Positions 1 to 10,775 are shown, counted from the stretch's first letter. The stretch: 64,000 nt of DNA from Cymbomonas tetramitiformis (GCA_001247695.2 LGRX02033544.1:42075-106074), one strand, 5' to 3'. A program made the numbers and translations. Notes: a model not told the origin generated them from the sequence alone.

Positions 1-540
1 ATTATCCATCGCCCACCTGGAAACCGCGTACCTCTACACGCGACTTACCTATGGCCGGGGATGAAAGCGGCAGAGCATATATCTTCCAAAATATTTTGCG
101 GCCCGCAGTTGCAATTCTTTCAGGCCCGGTTTCGGCCAGCCCGGTCAGTCTCGAAAATTGCCCACCGCAGGCGAATTTTTCGAATTTTAAGTATGTGAAT
201 ATCATGAAAATCGAAAATTTCACGTAAATTTTGGAGATTTTCACCGTTCGTCTACGGCCCGCAGCCTGATCCAATCCCGGCCCGCTTTCGGCCCGGCGTG
301 ACACGCTACGGCCCCGGGCCGGCCCGCCACGGTAGGATATATGCCCTGGAAAGCGGTACGTTGCAAGAAGCAATAGCGCAAGCTACTTCATCAGCTCCGC
401 GCAGCAATCGAAGGAGGACACCGAACGCTTGCGCAGCTTCATCAGCTCCGTCCAGTTGCTCTGTGTAGATATCGAATGCCTGCTTGCCACATGGAACGTA
501 TCTGTTCCAGTGGTACTTTTAGTAGCATCGGCAGTCCCTC
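1..540. other. Non-coding flank, no gene recognised
   Basis: No convincing coding exon is visible on either strand. The first 330 bases alternate AT-rich stretches with GGCCCG/CGGGCC-type words. From about 370 onward the sequence leads into the tandem repeats upstream of the long ORF at 1092. Confidence 0.4.
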
Positions 541-780
541 TTAGCATGCCACGTGGAACAATCTGGAATTTCTGTTAATAGCTAGTGGTGCTAGTGTTAA
601 TATACATGCCACGTGGAACAATCTGGAATTTCTGTTAATATCTAGTGGTGCTAGTGTTAATAGTCATGCCACGTGGACGATCCGGTCAAATCTGTTAATT
701 TATGACCGTTTACAGTCTGCCAAGTGTTAGTATCCGGCAAAACTGTTAATCCGAGTGCCACGTGTATGATTCCTATTAAA
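541..780. repeat. 60-bp tandem repeat with G-box palindromes
   Basis: Two near-identical 60-bp units begin at about 545 and 605, and a diverged third starts at 665. Each carries the palindrome CCACGTGG followed by CTGTTAAT and GTGTTAAT words. A further GCCACGTG lies at about 756. The array ends about 300 bases upstream of the long ORF, so it could be promoter or subterminal transposon sequence. That role is inference. Confidence 0.7.
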
Positions 781-1078
781 AGTGTTAATTTTCTGTTAAT
801 ATTCCTTACATGTGTAACGATCTCGCGAGGGGGGCCTATTTCAACTCCCTCCGGCACCCCTCCGATTAAGTGTTAACATTCTGTTAAAATTGTGTTAATT
901 TAACATTCTGTTAACATTCTGTTAACATGAATTATATAATTCCTTAACTTTTTCCCTTGAAGCCAATCATTATTTACCACCGGGATTTATACCACCAATA
1001 TTAACAGTTCCTACCCGTTAACACTTTTTAACACATAATTAACACTTTTTAACACTTTATTAACATAAATTCTCAGTG
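781..1078. promoter_or_regulatory. TGTTAA/TTAACA-rich leader upstream of the long ORF
   Basis: The words GTGTTAA, CTGTTAA, TTAACAT and TTAACAC recur more than fifteen times. TGTTAA dominates on the left and its complement TTAACA on the right, so the block is weakly self-complementary. It ends in an acceptor-like TTCTCAG just before the ORF start. It may be the subterminal transposase-binding region or a promoter. Confidence 0.35.
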
Positions 1079-1091
1079 GTGTGCATGGCTC

Positions 1092-4000
1092 ATGAGCCTC
1101 GGCAACATGGCGCGGAACTTGCCTTTGGAGTTTCCTATTGCACCAACGAATGTGGATCATGCAACAGAACTAGCGGGGCAGATCTCGGAGTTCGTCGATA
1201 AATGGAATGTGTTAACTGGGAATAAACCGAGCAGAGATCCTAGCGTGCTGCAGGCAGGTGGGGTTGGGAGGAATGCGAGGAATGCGCCCACACCTACCAG
1301 TACCGTTAAGAAAAGGCGCCTTGATCAGAATGCGCGAAGGAGGGAAGCTCGATCTAGGAAGCGTTTAGACTTGGGCAAGGACGCGGTGGAGGTCTCTGCG
1401 CCTCAAGCACGGGTGAAATCGACGCTGGGTCCCTTAGGCGCCACAGCAGCCTCCGCAGGAGCCTCAGCGGTGGGTTGCCTGGTGCCGCATGGAAGTATAC
1501 AACACTGGAACAACAAGCTCAAGGAGGTTTTCATGAACAAGCCGCATCTTATTGGTGGGGCGCTCTCGAACTTTGTGCGCACCTTACCCGCGGAAGAGAA
1601 AGAAGCTGTGCGGCTAAGATTTCTGTCAGAGGAGGATCGCGTAGGAGGAACGATCGTGTCGAGCTTGCGGGCTTCGTTCGCCGCTCTAGCTGGCTATGGT
1701 TCCAGGCAGAACGCTGCCACGCGCATGGCGGGCGCAGCGATGGTATTTGGCAGAGACGTGGAGGGTGTTGAGGGTGCTGTTGCAAGCATCTTGGCGATAA
1801 ATGTGAAGGTGGTGAAGGATGGACTCGTTGGGCACCGCAACTTGCTGTTGGGAGCTGCCCTTGGGACAGCGCAACGGCTTAATGCCGGTCTTCTGGCAGG
1901 GTTGGTCCTGGAAAACCTGCACATGGCCAACCGTGCTATAAGCGCGGAGCTGACCCACAAGATCCAAGCCTTCTGGCTGAGTGCTGGGATCAGTCGGGTG
2001 TCCACGTGTAAACGGGACGTGATCCAGCTGCGGCATATTGATGGAAGCGTGGAGAAGGTGTCGAAGCAGTGGTTGGAAATGACACAGTTGGAGGTGTTCC
2101 GCAAGTTCAAGAAGAAGTTTCCCGCCGAAAAGATCGAACTCCGATCTTTTGAGACTCGGAAGCCGAGGCAAGTGCAACGACTCACCCGAAGGGACACCAT
2201 TTCCTGCTGCTGCAGGTACCACGAGGATATGCGGTTGGTGGTGGAGGCGTATGCTCGTTTCCAGGAGGTGGGCCACTCCGGCTGCAAGTGCACGGACGCG
2301 TCGTGTTGCCCTCGCGTTGGAGGCCTTCGGGCACGGCTGTCTGCCCGTAAACCATTTCCTGCTTTCCCGGACTTCAAGTGTGGTCGAGTGGAGGTGGGAC
2401 GGTCAACCTCCGGTTTCACGGCATCGCTGCTGTGTCCAAGACAGCGGTCGAACGGAGAGCACGAGGACCACCACGACATGCCCTGCTTGGAGGGTTCTTG
2501 CAAACGGTGCGGGGGGCTGCAAAACTGGTCGTTGTGTCCGGCGGCGGTTTCCAACACTGCCACGCCGGACTGGCACACCTACGAGAACGTTCATATCGGA
2601 GTGGACGAGGACGGGAAGAACAAGCACCGGGTGCAGTTCGTCCAAAAGACGACCACTGCTGGTGAGCTGCTTGCAAAACTGCAAGCTCTGCTCCTTGGCC
2701 ACGCCCCAGGGGAGTCCCCAAATTGTGTGTGTTCGGGCACGTTTGTGCGGAAAGCGGCGGACGGGAGTTGGAGGTTGGAGAAGTTGGTCGGTGTGCCTGC
2801 TGCCCAACCGTGTCGATTTTTGAAGCCGTATGCCTACCACTGTTTCATGGCCACGCACTCCATGACAATGTTCAACAAGTGCAAGGCGGGCTTGCCTTTG
2901 GGGCACTGCCTCATATTGTTTGACTTCAGCGAGAACCACGCTCTGAACATTCCCAGGGCGATTCAGTCGTTGCACTGGATAGTGAAGCAAGCAACGCTGC
3001 TGTGTTGTGTGTTATGGCGGCACGCGGTTGGTTCCGTGGATGGTCAGACTTCCACCGAGGCCAACCCAATAATAGTGAAGGACCTGATCTACCTCATTAG
3101 CGACACCTTGCCGCACTCCCACCGAGGTATCCAACATATGAGGAAACTTATCGTCAGCGAGTACTTCGTGAAGAGAGGTATACCTCTCCCCAAATTCATG
3201 CATGAGTGGGCGGATGGTAGTGCGGCACAAAACAAATGCGCAACCGCATTTGCCGACGTGCTGGAGAGCGGGCGGGAAGAGTCGGCAGAGTGGCCCCGAG
3301 GGCTTGGCATCCCGACACAGCGCAACTTCTTTGAGACGTCACATGCACGAGGTGAGCAAGACGCGATGGGAGTAGCGGTGAAGCATGAGGCGAGCTTGGC
3401 GGTGATGTCCACAACCGACAAATGGTATTGTAAAATACTGGACGCCAAAAGCTTGTACGAGTTCTGCATGGAAAGGTTGCAAAAGCCGAAGGATAGCGCT
3501 CGCGACAGAGGTGTTCAGTTCGGGCAAAGATTTTTCTTTCTGGTTGACGGCAAGGACGTGGACATCTCTGGACCTGGGTTTGACACGGTTGACCGGACTT
3601 TGGCGTTACACTCGGTGCGTGCAGGGGTGGGGTTGTTGGTGGGCTTGAAGCGGGACCGACAATGCTATTGCGATTATTGTTACGCGCAGTGCGCGAAGGC
3701 ACAGCCTGACACGGAGGGTTGCCTGTACCGGAGTCACGTGGACAGCTGGGAGCAGTTCACCTTGACTGAGGCAACCGAATCTGATGCCCGGCGCACCAGA
3801 ACAAGAGTCGCGGAGGCCCGCGATGACGTGAGTGTGAAGGTTGCACGAGGAAACACTTTTGCAAGGCTGTCGGGGGGCGATCCTAATCACCCCTACTATT
3901 TGGTGAAGGCGTTGAGCGAGGTGAAGCAGGTGATGAACGCGGATGGGATGCGAGACGACTACTACTCGCCTGGTGGGGAGGGCGTAAATGCTACACCGGG

Positions 4001-4205
4001 GGAATTTGTCGTTGAAGGCCGATTCTATGAGTGGGCGGATGAGGAAAGCTGCGAGGAGTACTACATAGACACATCCAAGAAATGTCTGACATATTCGCAT
4101 CATGTCGTGTGTGTGGAAGTGACAATGACCAGACGCAAATACCGCGGTAAGGAGTTTTATAGGTTGACCGATGCTGAGCACCAGCGCATCCTAGGGTTGT
4201 TGTGA
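1092..4205 (+). CDS. DDE-type transposase-like protein, 1037 aa, family unnamed
   Basis: This is a single intact ORF of 1037 codons. Residues about 73-92 form a basic patch (KKRR...RRREARSRKR) that could be a nuclear localisation signal or DNA-binding region. A cysteine/histidine cluster (CCC...C.C..CC) follows at about 371-410, and a second Cys-rich stretch lies around 480-500. The core has DFSEN at about D611, WADGSAAQNK at D708 and F.ETSHARGEQD at 755-757. I know this motif order from uncharacterised transposase-like proteins of invertebrates and protists; treating the acidic residues as a DDE/DDD triad is inference. Repeats flank the ORF on both sides and no host-gene neighbour is adjacent, which suits a mobile element. 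A host gene domesticated from a transposase is the alternative. I chose the ATG at 1092 because it opens the frame just after the TTAACA block. Confidence 0.6.
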   Translation: MSLGNMARNLPLEFPIAPTNVDHATELAGQISEFVDKWNVLTGNKPSRDPSVLQAGGVGRNARNAPTPTSTVKKRRLDQNARRREARSRKRLDLGKDAVEVSAPQARVKSTLGPLGATAASAGASAVGCLVPHGSIQHWNNKLKEVFMNKPHLIGGALSNFVRTLPAEEKEAVRLRFLSEEDRVGGTIVSSLRASFAALAGYGSRQNAATRMAGAAMVFGRDVEGVEGAVASILAINVKVVKDGLVGHRNLLLGAALGTAQRLNAGLLAGLVLENLHMANRAISAELTHKIQAFWLSAGISRVSTCKRDVIQLRHIDGSVEKVSKQWLEMTQLEVFRKFKKKFPAEKIELRSFETRKPRQVQRLTRRDTISCCCRYHEDMRLVVEAYARFQEVGHSGCKCTDASCCPRVGGLRARLSARKPFPAFPDFKCGRVEVGRSTSGFTASLLCPRQRSNGEHEDHHDMPCLEGSCKRCGGLQNWSLCPAAVSNTATPDWHTYENVHIGVDEDGKNKHRVQFVQKTTTAGELLAKLQALLLGHAPGESPNCVCSGTFVRKAADGSWRLEKLVGVPAAQPCRFLKPYAYHCFMATHSMTMFNKCKAGLPLGHCLILFDFSENHALNIPRAIQSLHWIVKQATLLCCVLWRHAVGSVDGQTSTEANPIIVKDLIYLISDTLPHSHRGIQHMRKLIVSEYFVKRGIPLPKFMHEWADGSAAQNKCATAFADVLESGREESAEWPRGLGIPTQRNFFETSHARGEQDAMGVAVKHEASLAVMSTTDKWYCKILDAKSLYEFCMERLQKPKDSARDRGVQFGQRFFFLVDGKDVDISGPGFDTVDRTLALHSVRAGVGLLVGLKRDRQCYCDYCYAQCAKAQPDTEGCLYRSHVDSWEQFTLTEATESDARRTRTRVAEARDDVSVKVARGNTFARLSGGDPNHPYYLVKALSEVKQVMNADGMRDDYYSPGGEGVNATPGEFVVEGRFYEWADEESCEEYYIDTSKKCLTYSHHVVCVEVTMTRRKYRGKEFYRLTDAEHQRILGLL

Positions 4206-4239
4206 AGAAGTATAACTATCACAGCAGGATAGATCACTA

Positions 4240-5045
4240 GAATCTTAGAACCCAAACAACACCATGCTGAATAGCATCTACTCTCGGCGTGTTGTGCATA
4301 ACGCCCAACAAGGCCCACGCAAAATATGCCAACATAACAAGGATTCTGTAATCGATTTGGGTAAATTTCAAATTGTGAGTCCCATCAGGAGTGTTTAAGT
4401 GATATGTGAAAACCCTCATTTCCACGATTGTGTGCACGCCGCACGCGCCGAGTGGCGTGGAACGCCAAAACAGGCCCGCAACTGGCCGAAACATGCAAAA
4501 AAATCGATTTCTGTTAAAATTTGGGCCAAAAAAATATTTTTTTCCAAAATTTCAAATTGCGATTCCCATCAGGAGTGCTTAGGTGATATGTGAAAACCCT
4601 CATTTCCACGAATATGTGCACTCCACACGCGCGGAGTGGCGTAGAACGCCAAAATAGGCCCGCGACAGGCCGAAACGGGCAAAAAAATCGATTTCTGTTG
4701 AAATTTGGGCCCAAAAAATATTTTTTTCCAAAATTTCAAATTGCGATTCCCATCAGGAGTGCTTAGGTGATATGTGAAAACCCTCATTCCCACGAATATG
4801 TGCACTCCACACGCGCGGAGTGGCGTAGAACGCCAAAACAGGCCCGCGACAGGCCAAAACAGGCAAAAAACGCGATTTTCGGCCGATTTGGGCCAAAAAA
4901 ATATTTTTTTTCAAAATTTCAAATTGCGGTGACCATCAGGATTAATTACGTGATATGTGAAACCCCTCAATTCCACGAATCGCTGCACTCCTCACCCGCG
5001 TAATGGTGTAGAACGCCAAAACAAGCTAAAAACAACGGTTTTTTC
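4240..5045. repeat. 184-bp tandem repeat, about 4 copies
   Basis: The word CATCAGGA recurs at 4383, 4567, 4751 and 4934, spacing 184, 184 and 183. Each unit contains a GTGATATGTGAAA word, a CGCGGAGTGGCGT stretch and A/T runs around AAAATATTTTTTT. The last copy is diverged. The array starts right after the long ORF and may be the downstream subterminal region of the same element. Confidence 0.85.
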
Positions 5046-5254
5046 GCGATTTCACCCTGAAAAAATATTTTTTTTGAAAAATATTTTTCGCAAAGTCCTA
5101 AGAATTCATGCGATTCCACTGCGACCGAAGTCCGATATAGCGATTCCATGGATATCATCGATTATGCATTTCGGCCATCTCACTCGTGCGACCGCTCTCC
5201 CGGGCTTGAGCTTTAGCACCGGCAGCCTCCTCCGCGCCGTCGCCCGCCACCCGC

Positions 5255-5700
5255 GCCACCTGCTATGCACCGAGCATATGATGGCTTCCTAAATTCATAA
5301 CATATAATTATTTTTAGCAGCATATCGAACGCTCGGCATCAGGTCATCTCGATCGCGGAACCGAAATTATGTAGGGGAAAACTTATTATTACGCGAAACT
5401 GCGGAAGGCAGTTTGGGTTTCACTAAGAAAGCGACATCTCGGGATACAGTGCGATGCATCGAGCATATGATGGCTTCCTAAATCTCACAACACACACACA
5501 CACATATATATATATCGCATCGTTATTCCGAGCGCTCGGCATCAGCTCGTCTCGATCGGAACCAAAATTATGTAGGCTAGGGAAAACTTATTACGCGAAA
5601 CTGCGGGAGGCATTTCGGGTTTCACTAATAAATCAATATCTCGGGATGTATGCACCGCGATGGATGCATCGAGCCGATGATGGCTTCCTAAATTCAAAAC
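5255..5700. repeat. About 190-206 bp tandem repeat, 2.5 copies
   Basis: GATGGCTTCCTAAAT recurs at about 5279, 5468 and 5678, preceded by GCATCGAGC-type words. Between them, CTCGGCATCAG, AATTATGTAGG and CTTATTACGCGAAACTGCGG are shared by adjacent units. No coding potential is seen. A CA/TA microsatellite sits inside the second unit at about 5488-5515. Confidence 0.75.
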
Positions 5701-5929
5701 ACACATATTCTATCATTCGTACACTCACATATATGGAACAGCATATTGACACTTGTATCATTAACCGAATGATGCTTGGATCCAATTTAAGTTACAACTT
5801 ATATAACACAAAAATAGTATCCATCTTTCACTGAAGTAACACGATAACATTATACACCTTTCTCTGAAGAAGTATTTTACATACTGTATATTATATCAAG
5901 ACACTCTATTCGGTTGTTTTTGGACAATA
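5701..5929. other. AT-rich spacer, nothing recognised
   Basis: AT-rich sequence without a convincing ORF, repeat or RNA gene. It joins the tandem repeat on the left to the small inverted-repeat element on the right. Confidence 0.4.
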
Positions 5930-5939
5930 ACAATTGGTG

Positions 5940-6112
5940 TACAGTGCGTGCTCATATATAAGAATGTCGGAAAATCGGGGTTGGACCGAATATTATTAGG
6001 AAATTTCCATACTAAACACATCACGCCCATATATAAGCACATAACACTCGTCTAAGAATTCCGGTCCGATATTCTTATAAGACATTATTCTTATAACTGA
6101 GCACGCACTGTA
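5940..6112. mobile_element. 173-bp MITE with TACAGTGCGTGCTCA termini
   Basis: The ends are inverted repeats: TACAGTGCGTGCTCA on the left and its complement on the right, with TATAAGAAT/ATTCTTATA words continuing inward. The same 10 bases, ACAATTGGTG, lie directly outside both ends (5930-5939 and 6113-6122). That looks like a 10-bp target duplication, as in Mutator-like elements. The CAGT ends next to TA instead resemble the two larger TA-flanked elements at 15.7 and 16.9 kb. There is no coding capacity. Confidence 0.8.
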
Positions 6113-6122
6113 ACAATTGGTG

Positions 6123-6993
6123 CACAACGACACTTGAAACCAATACACAGTTGCTGCTATGGTTTGGCAACATACAAACTCTGCACCGAAACACATATAT
6201 TGCCAATATTTGCAACACAAACCATTTTTTAACAAGTCCCTTATGCTAAAACAATAAACGTCGATGCCTACCAACTGCACCTACCAGCTTGCATCCTCGT
6301 CGTGCTAGCTGTCTCCTCTTACCGATCACCTAGCTTCCTATTGAAATCACTCGGCAACGGGACTTCGTATCTACGGGGCGAACGACTATTGGAGCGAACC
6401 TCGAAAGGGTCCTTGGGTTCTCTTCTAATTTTCATATCCTGCTTCTGAGCATTCATATTTGCTAGATAGCCATATCTAATCGACGGGTCCCGCTGAATCT
6501 GCGGGGAACGTGGTATCTGAAACTCGGGTGCAAGCATGCATGCTACGTACGACGTGCAACAACAGCTCTCCCTCTCGTCGCACTCCGAACCTTCCGACAC
6601 GCCCTCGTGCAATTGGTTCGGCAGGCAGGCCGCCTCTGGCGCATTAACGTCTCGTATTGGCATGCACAGGGGAGCCGCCCCTCGACCAGCGGCCCGGCAG
6701 CGCCAGTCAGCGCGGCTGCCCCCCTCCCCTCGCCGGCAGCCGCATAGACTGACTGCACGGCGGGTATTTCAGCTTCTTTTTTCTATCCTCGTTAAGCCGC
6801 CCTGTAGTTGACCTGGTGTCCCGCTTCCCCATGCCTACGCGCACCACGCAATGACTACTATCCAAACTCAATACCTAGGTGCAAGTGCATTTTCCTCGCG
6901 TCCACGTAGGTGGACGGTGTCGATCACGGCCAACAGCCGTCGGCCCTGTCCATCACGCGCAGCATGGCGACGAGGAATTCATCGACTGGCCGG
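6123..6993. other. Spacer with one unassigned minus-strand ORF
   Basis: A 114-codon minus-strand ORF (6663-6319) ends in a charged stretch rich in R, P and D. It resembles no family I recognise and may be chance. Composition shifts from AT-rich to GC-rich near 6660-6960, which may be remnant genic DNA into which the neighbouring hAT elements inserted. Confidence 0.3.
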
Positions 6994-8123
6994 CTTTTCG
7001 GCAAGGTTAGGTATCGAAATCATGAAGCGGTATTGGTTAGATTTCGATATTTGAATTTTCATATCAATCGATATCGATATGGCTCGAACGTGATCGATCA
7101 ATAACAATATTCATTGAGCGAAATCGGTCAATAACGATATGATTATGCATCTTGTTATCAATCAATATCAATACGGTAACAGAGGCAAAACAATAAATAA
7201 CAATATTTTTGCAAAATTGAAAAATATCAATAATCAATATGATATCAACGATGCCCGTGCTTGGGTATGTTTTCTGCAGGCTCTCGCGTGTCACCTTCAG
7301 GAAGATTGAAACATCCTCCCATCTTATCACCCACCGTTGATCCGCACCATACGCGCGTGCGAGTCGCTAGAATATCCTCCACAAAGTATTCGTTCTCATC
7401 ACTGCCCGACGCGCCAAAGGCGTGCTACTGGGTCCATTTCACAGTTTGCATCTCTCGAGTGACATGCCGGCACACGTTTCGGTGAAATTGTTGACGGCGT
7501 CGCCGGAACTTATCGGTATGGAATTATGAAAAACGCATATCCTTTCCGGAATAAATTGTATGGCACACCCCACACGACCGGGCCCATCGATCTCGCATAC
7601 CACGATCGAACTCAAGAAATCAGCCTATGACATTCACAAAACTCAACGGCGCAGGATCGATATGGGCCCTGATAATGATATATCAATATCGTCGGTATTC
7701 CAAGATTGATATTTGAATTCACGTTTCAACATTGATTGATATCGATGTCGCGAATTTCATATCAATCAATACCAATATCCGCCTGCACAGATCGATCATT
7801 TTCAATATTCGCCCCCCTTGATCAATCAATTCCATTATTTCAATATCGACGAATTCGTCATCGATCAACAACGATATATCAATATATCAATATATCGAAA
7901 ATATTGAATTTTGATACCTAACCTTGCTTTTCGGGAGACAACCTGGATTCCGTCCCCGAACCCGTCCGCCAACATCAGCGATTGAGCAGCGGGCTCTGTT
8001 GCACCGCCTGTCTCCAGTGACTGAAATGCAGAGAGCTCTTTTAGAAAGCCAGGACTGCTCACATCGTGTCCCCCCTAGATGCAGCTTGTTCCGGGCCACC
8101 GCCCAAGCGGGGATCCACAGCTA
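6910..8123 (+). pseudogene. ORF split by a hAT insertion
   Basis: A plus-strand frame runs from 6910 to the insertion at 7002 and resumes in the same frame after the second target-site copy at 7927, ending at the stop at 8122-8124. Ignoring the inserted DNA, about 95 codons are continuous. The complementary strand of the right part (8062-7935) is also open. The element therefore landed in GC-richer, possibly coding DNA. I recognise no domain, and which strand is coding cannot be decided. Confidence 0.25.
7002..7926. mobile_element. Non-autonomous hAT-type element, 925 bp
   Basis: The ends are inverted: CAAGGTTAGGTATC on the left and its complement on the right. The 8 bases CTTTTCGG flank both sides (6994-7001 and 7927-7934), and 8-bp duplications are the hallmark of hAT elements. 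The interior is AT-rich with many ATCGAT, GATATC and AATATT words and no transposase. The termini resemble those of the element at 8132-10157 (CAAGG...GTATCGA), so that element's family may have mobilised it. Confidence 0.88.
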
Positions 8124-8131
8124 GTTAGATT

Positions 8132-10157
8132 CAAGGGCCGGTATCGAGAATTTTTTGACCTATCGAATAACTTTGATAATTTAGAAACAGGTATCGAGAG
8201 ATAATAATATTTCGAATAACCTATGGAGAGATATGAATAAGTCAGATTTACCTATCGAGAGATATGAATAAGTCAGATTTACCTATCGAGAGATATCTCT
8301 AATTTTTGCATCTCGATATCTCGATATGTAACAGTTATTCACTCGATATCTCGATATCACCCTAGATACAACATGTCACTGCCAACTTTTAAGACAATGC
8401 AAGCAAGCTCAAAGCAAGTGGTCACACTAAGGCCTTATGGCTGAAATTCTAAATTCGTTTAGTATTAATAGAAGCCATCATTGAATGTTCTAGGGTCCCC
8501 TCAGATATTATTTTCCTAAGATCAGAGTGCATCATGCCACAGGCTATATATATATATATAATGTTATCTCCACACCTGCATTGCTTGCAGGTGGAGCTAA
8601 AAACTGTCTAGCCATTTTGAAGACAGAGGGGAACCTGTTTTCAGTCGGGTTGTTTGAAAAGGGTGCAGTTCGTTTCTTGACAGGGCTCGCGAATTCTTGA
8701 ATTTAAAGCGGCGAGCGAGGGCAATGAAATTCAATGCCTTTGCCCAATCGATCTTGGAAATACATCTTTGCCGAATTTGATTTGTCGTAATACCAGCTTA
8801 TTACTAGGATCGATGTTGATCACCAATTCAGAATTGAATTCAGATTTGAATTTGAAGATTGTGTCATCCCCCATCCCGATAATTCGATATCTCGATATCA
8901 CGTCCAGAGTTGTGGGAATTGCGGCAGTTATCGATATCGACCCCAGATTCAGTATCGATAAATCGATATGGAATTCCCAAAAAATGGTATCGAGAGATAT
9001 GGTAAATTAAACAAAGCTATCGAGAGATATGATAACCAAAAGAAAATTATCGAGAGAAATGAAATAATGAATAAGTCAAATTTACCAAAGCATGGTATCA
9101 GTTGTAAATGACATGATCAATTGATTTTGATTATTAGAATCAAGTCATAAATTGATATTAATAGTCCGATTTACCAAATCATTTGATACTAATCCGACTG
9201 AAAAAATTAATTGATTTATTATAATATTCTCATGCAGGAATCAATTGATTCTGATTATTACACTCAAGTAATCAATCAATAGTAATCCCCACAACTAATA
9301 CCTACCAATACAACCTCCTGCACTGCAAAAATAGGCTTAAACTATTACATATTTACACGGTGTTTATTGCTGCCATCATACTGTGCTCATTAGTCCCCTC
9401 GCTCACACATCTTCGCAAGTCATTGTGCATTTGCCCCGCCGCAGAAAATGCACGCTCTACCCCAGCAGTGCTCGCAGGTGCAGCAAGGAACTGCCGAGCC
9501 ATTCTAGCTACGTCAGGCAGCTCCGACTTATGCGCGCACGCCACCATACTAGAGGGTCTACATCTTTTTTTGCTACACCGTACGCAAAATATTTGGCAAA
9601 TTGGTCTAACTCACGTGCGATGGATGCAGAAGGTAGCACTACAACACTTCTTGTCTTTCTGAATCTTGGGTATCGAACTGCTGCGCTAAACAATCCGACC
9701 CAATTTTGAGCAGTTTGAGGGCGGGGGAGGGGGCGGGGGAGCCGAGCATCGGCCAATGAAATGCCTGTGCTTATCGATCTCTAGATCGATACTTGCGCTT
9801 TGATAATTGGTTGATATATCAATACACTATCAGTTCACGAGATGATCAATTGATTCTGATCTCGCTCAAATACGATCAATTGATTCTAATCGATCCAACC
9901 AATCATCAATTGTATGATTTTGATAACTCGTCTCGGTCATCAATTGATTCTGATGTACGCGCGATTCGATCAATTGATCTAATTATCAAAATGTTCCCCA
10001 AAATTATATCAATTGATTCTAATATTCTGATATATTGATATATCAAAATTCAATATTAGCCCAACTGATACCATGCCTTGAAATTTACCTATCGAGAGAT
10101 ATGATATTTCCGATATATTGATATATCAAGATATCAAAATATCGATACCGTCCCTTG
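8132..10157 (-). mobile_element. hAT transposon, 2.0 kb, transposase decayed
   Basis: The terminal inverted repeats are CAAGGGCCGGTATCGA on the left and CAAGGGACGGTATCGA, read inward, on the right, differing at one base. The target duplication is GTTAGATT (8124-8131 and 10158-10165). Subterminal regions hold many TATCGAGAGATAT and ATCAATTGATT words on both sides, typical of transposase-binding arrays. The interior carries a minus-strand remnant of a hAT C-terminal dimerisation region. Confidence 0.9.
9353..9756 (-). pseudogene. hAT transposase C-terminal dimerisation fragment
   Basis: Read on the minus strand, one frame (9756-9540) gives ELDQFAKYF...DPLVWWRA. A second frame (9547-9353) continues with ARMARQFLAAPAS, ERAFSAAG and LRRCVSEGTNE. 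Together they match the order of the hAT dimerisation domain: E.+Y, DPL.WW, ...LA.PASS...ER.FS.AG. The two halves are in different frames near 9540, and everything upstream, including the catalytic RNase-H-like fold, is missing. The copy is therefore inactive. It lies inside the TIR-bounded element 8132-10157, which fixes that element's superfamily. Confidence 0.85.
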
Positions 10158-10165
10158 GTTAGATT

Positions 10166-10499
10166 TAAAAAGGTCTCTTCGGGCTTGTAACAATATGTAT
10201 ATATCTTAGGGTTTAGGGTTTGCTTGCTTGCATGCCTAGTCTGGCACCTCACCTCTTCACGGTGTGGTGTCATGGAGACACCTCCCCCTGGAGGGAGGGA
10301 GCTCTGGTCCGTTTGTCACCCCTCGACCTGAGGTGCCAACTCAGCACACCATCCGAGTCCGATAATAAAACCCCCAACTTATTTTATTATCGCATCTTAG
10401 TCTGTGATATCGTTGAGTGACCTCTGCCTCCCACACAATGTTTGTTGCATACCGAGCATATATCCACCCCGCGTATATATATATTTCGGCCTTCTCGTG
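10166..10499. other. Spacer with short TTTAGGG pair
   Basis: No gene is seen. Two tandem TTTAGGG-like heptamers lie near 10206-10220, too few to call telomeric. The rest is of mixed composition. Confidence 0.4.
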
Positions 10500-10775
10500 A
10501 AATACATTCAGAAGACATCTTCTGCACGTCTTATAATGTCTACCATCTTCTGAGTTTCGGAAGACGTTAAGAAGATCTTCCGCGAAGACATCCATAAGAT
10601 ATCTTCGGTATGTCTTCCGGAGGTCTTCTGCATGACTTATGTATATCTTCCGAAGTCCGGAAGATGTCTTCTTGATAACTTCTGCGTTCCAGAAGACTTT
10701 TAGAAGACAGCCAGAAGACGGCTTCTACGCGTCTTATAATGTCTACCATCTTCTGAGTTTCAGAAGACGTTAACC
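10500..10775. repeat. GAAGAC/GTCTTC-rich array, copy A
   Basis: GAAGAC and its complement GTCTTC occur every 10-25 bases in mixed orientation, so the stretch is strongly self-complementary. A 40-odd-base segment containing TATAATGTCTACCATCTTC is repeated directly about 204 bases apart (near 10530 and 10734). A related array in the opposite orientation lies at 12054-12345. Confidence 0.7.

Noticed and set aside
1694..2578. Minus-strand frames of up to 294 codons opposite the 1037-codon ORF
   Set aside because: Shadow frames in GC-rich coding sequence. The plus strand has the coherent motif order.
10203..10222. TTTAGGG-like heptamers suggesting a telomere remnant
   Set aside because: Only two adjacent heptamers, with no array. 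The TTTAGGG words at 31 kb are part of a 50-bp minisatellite.
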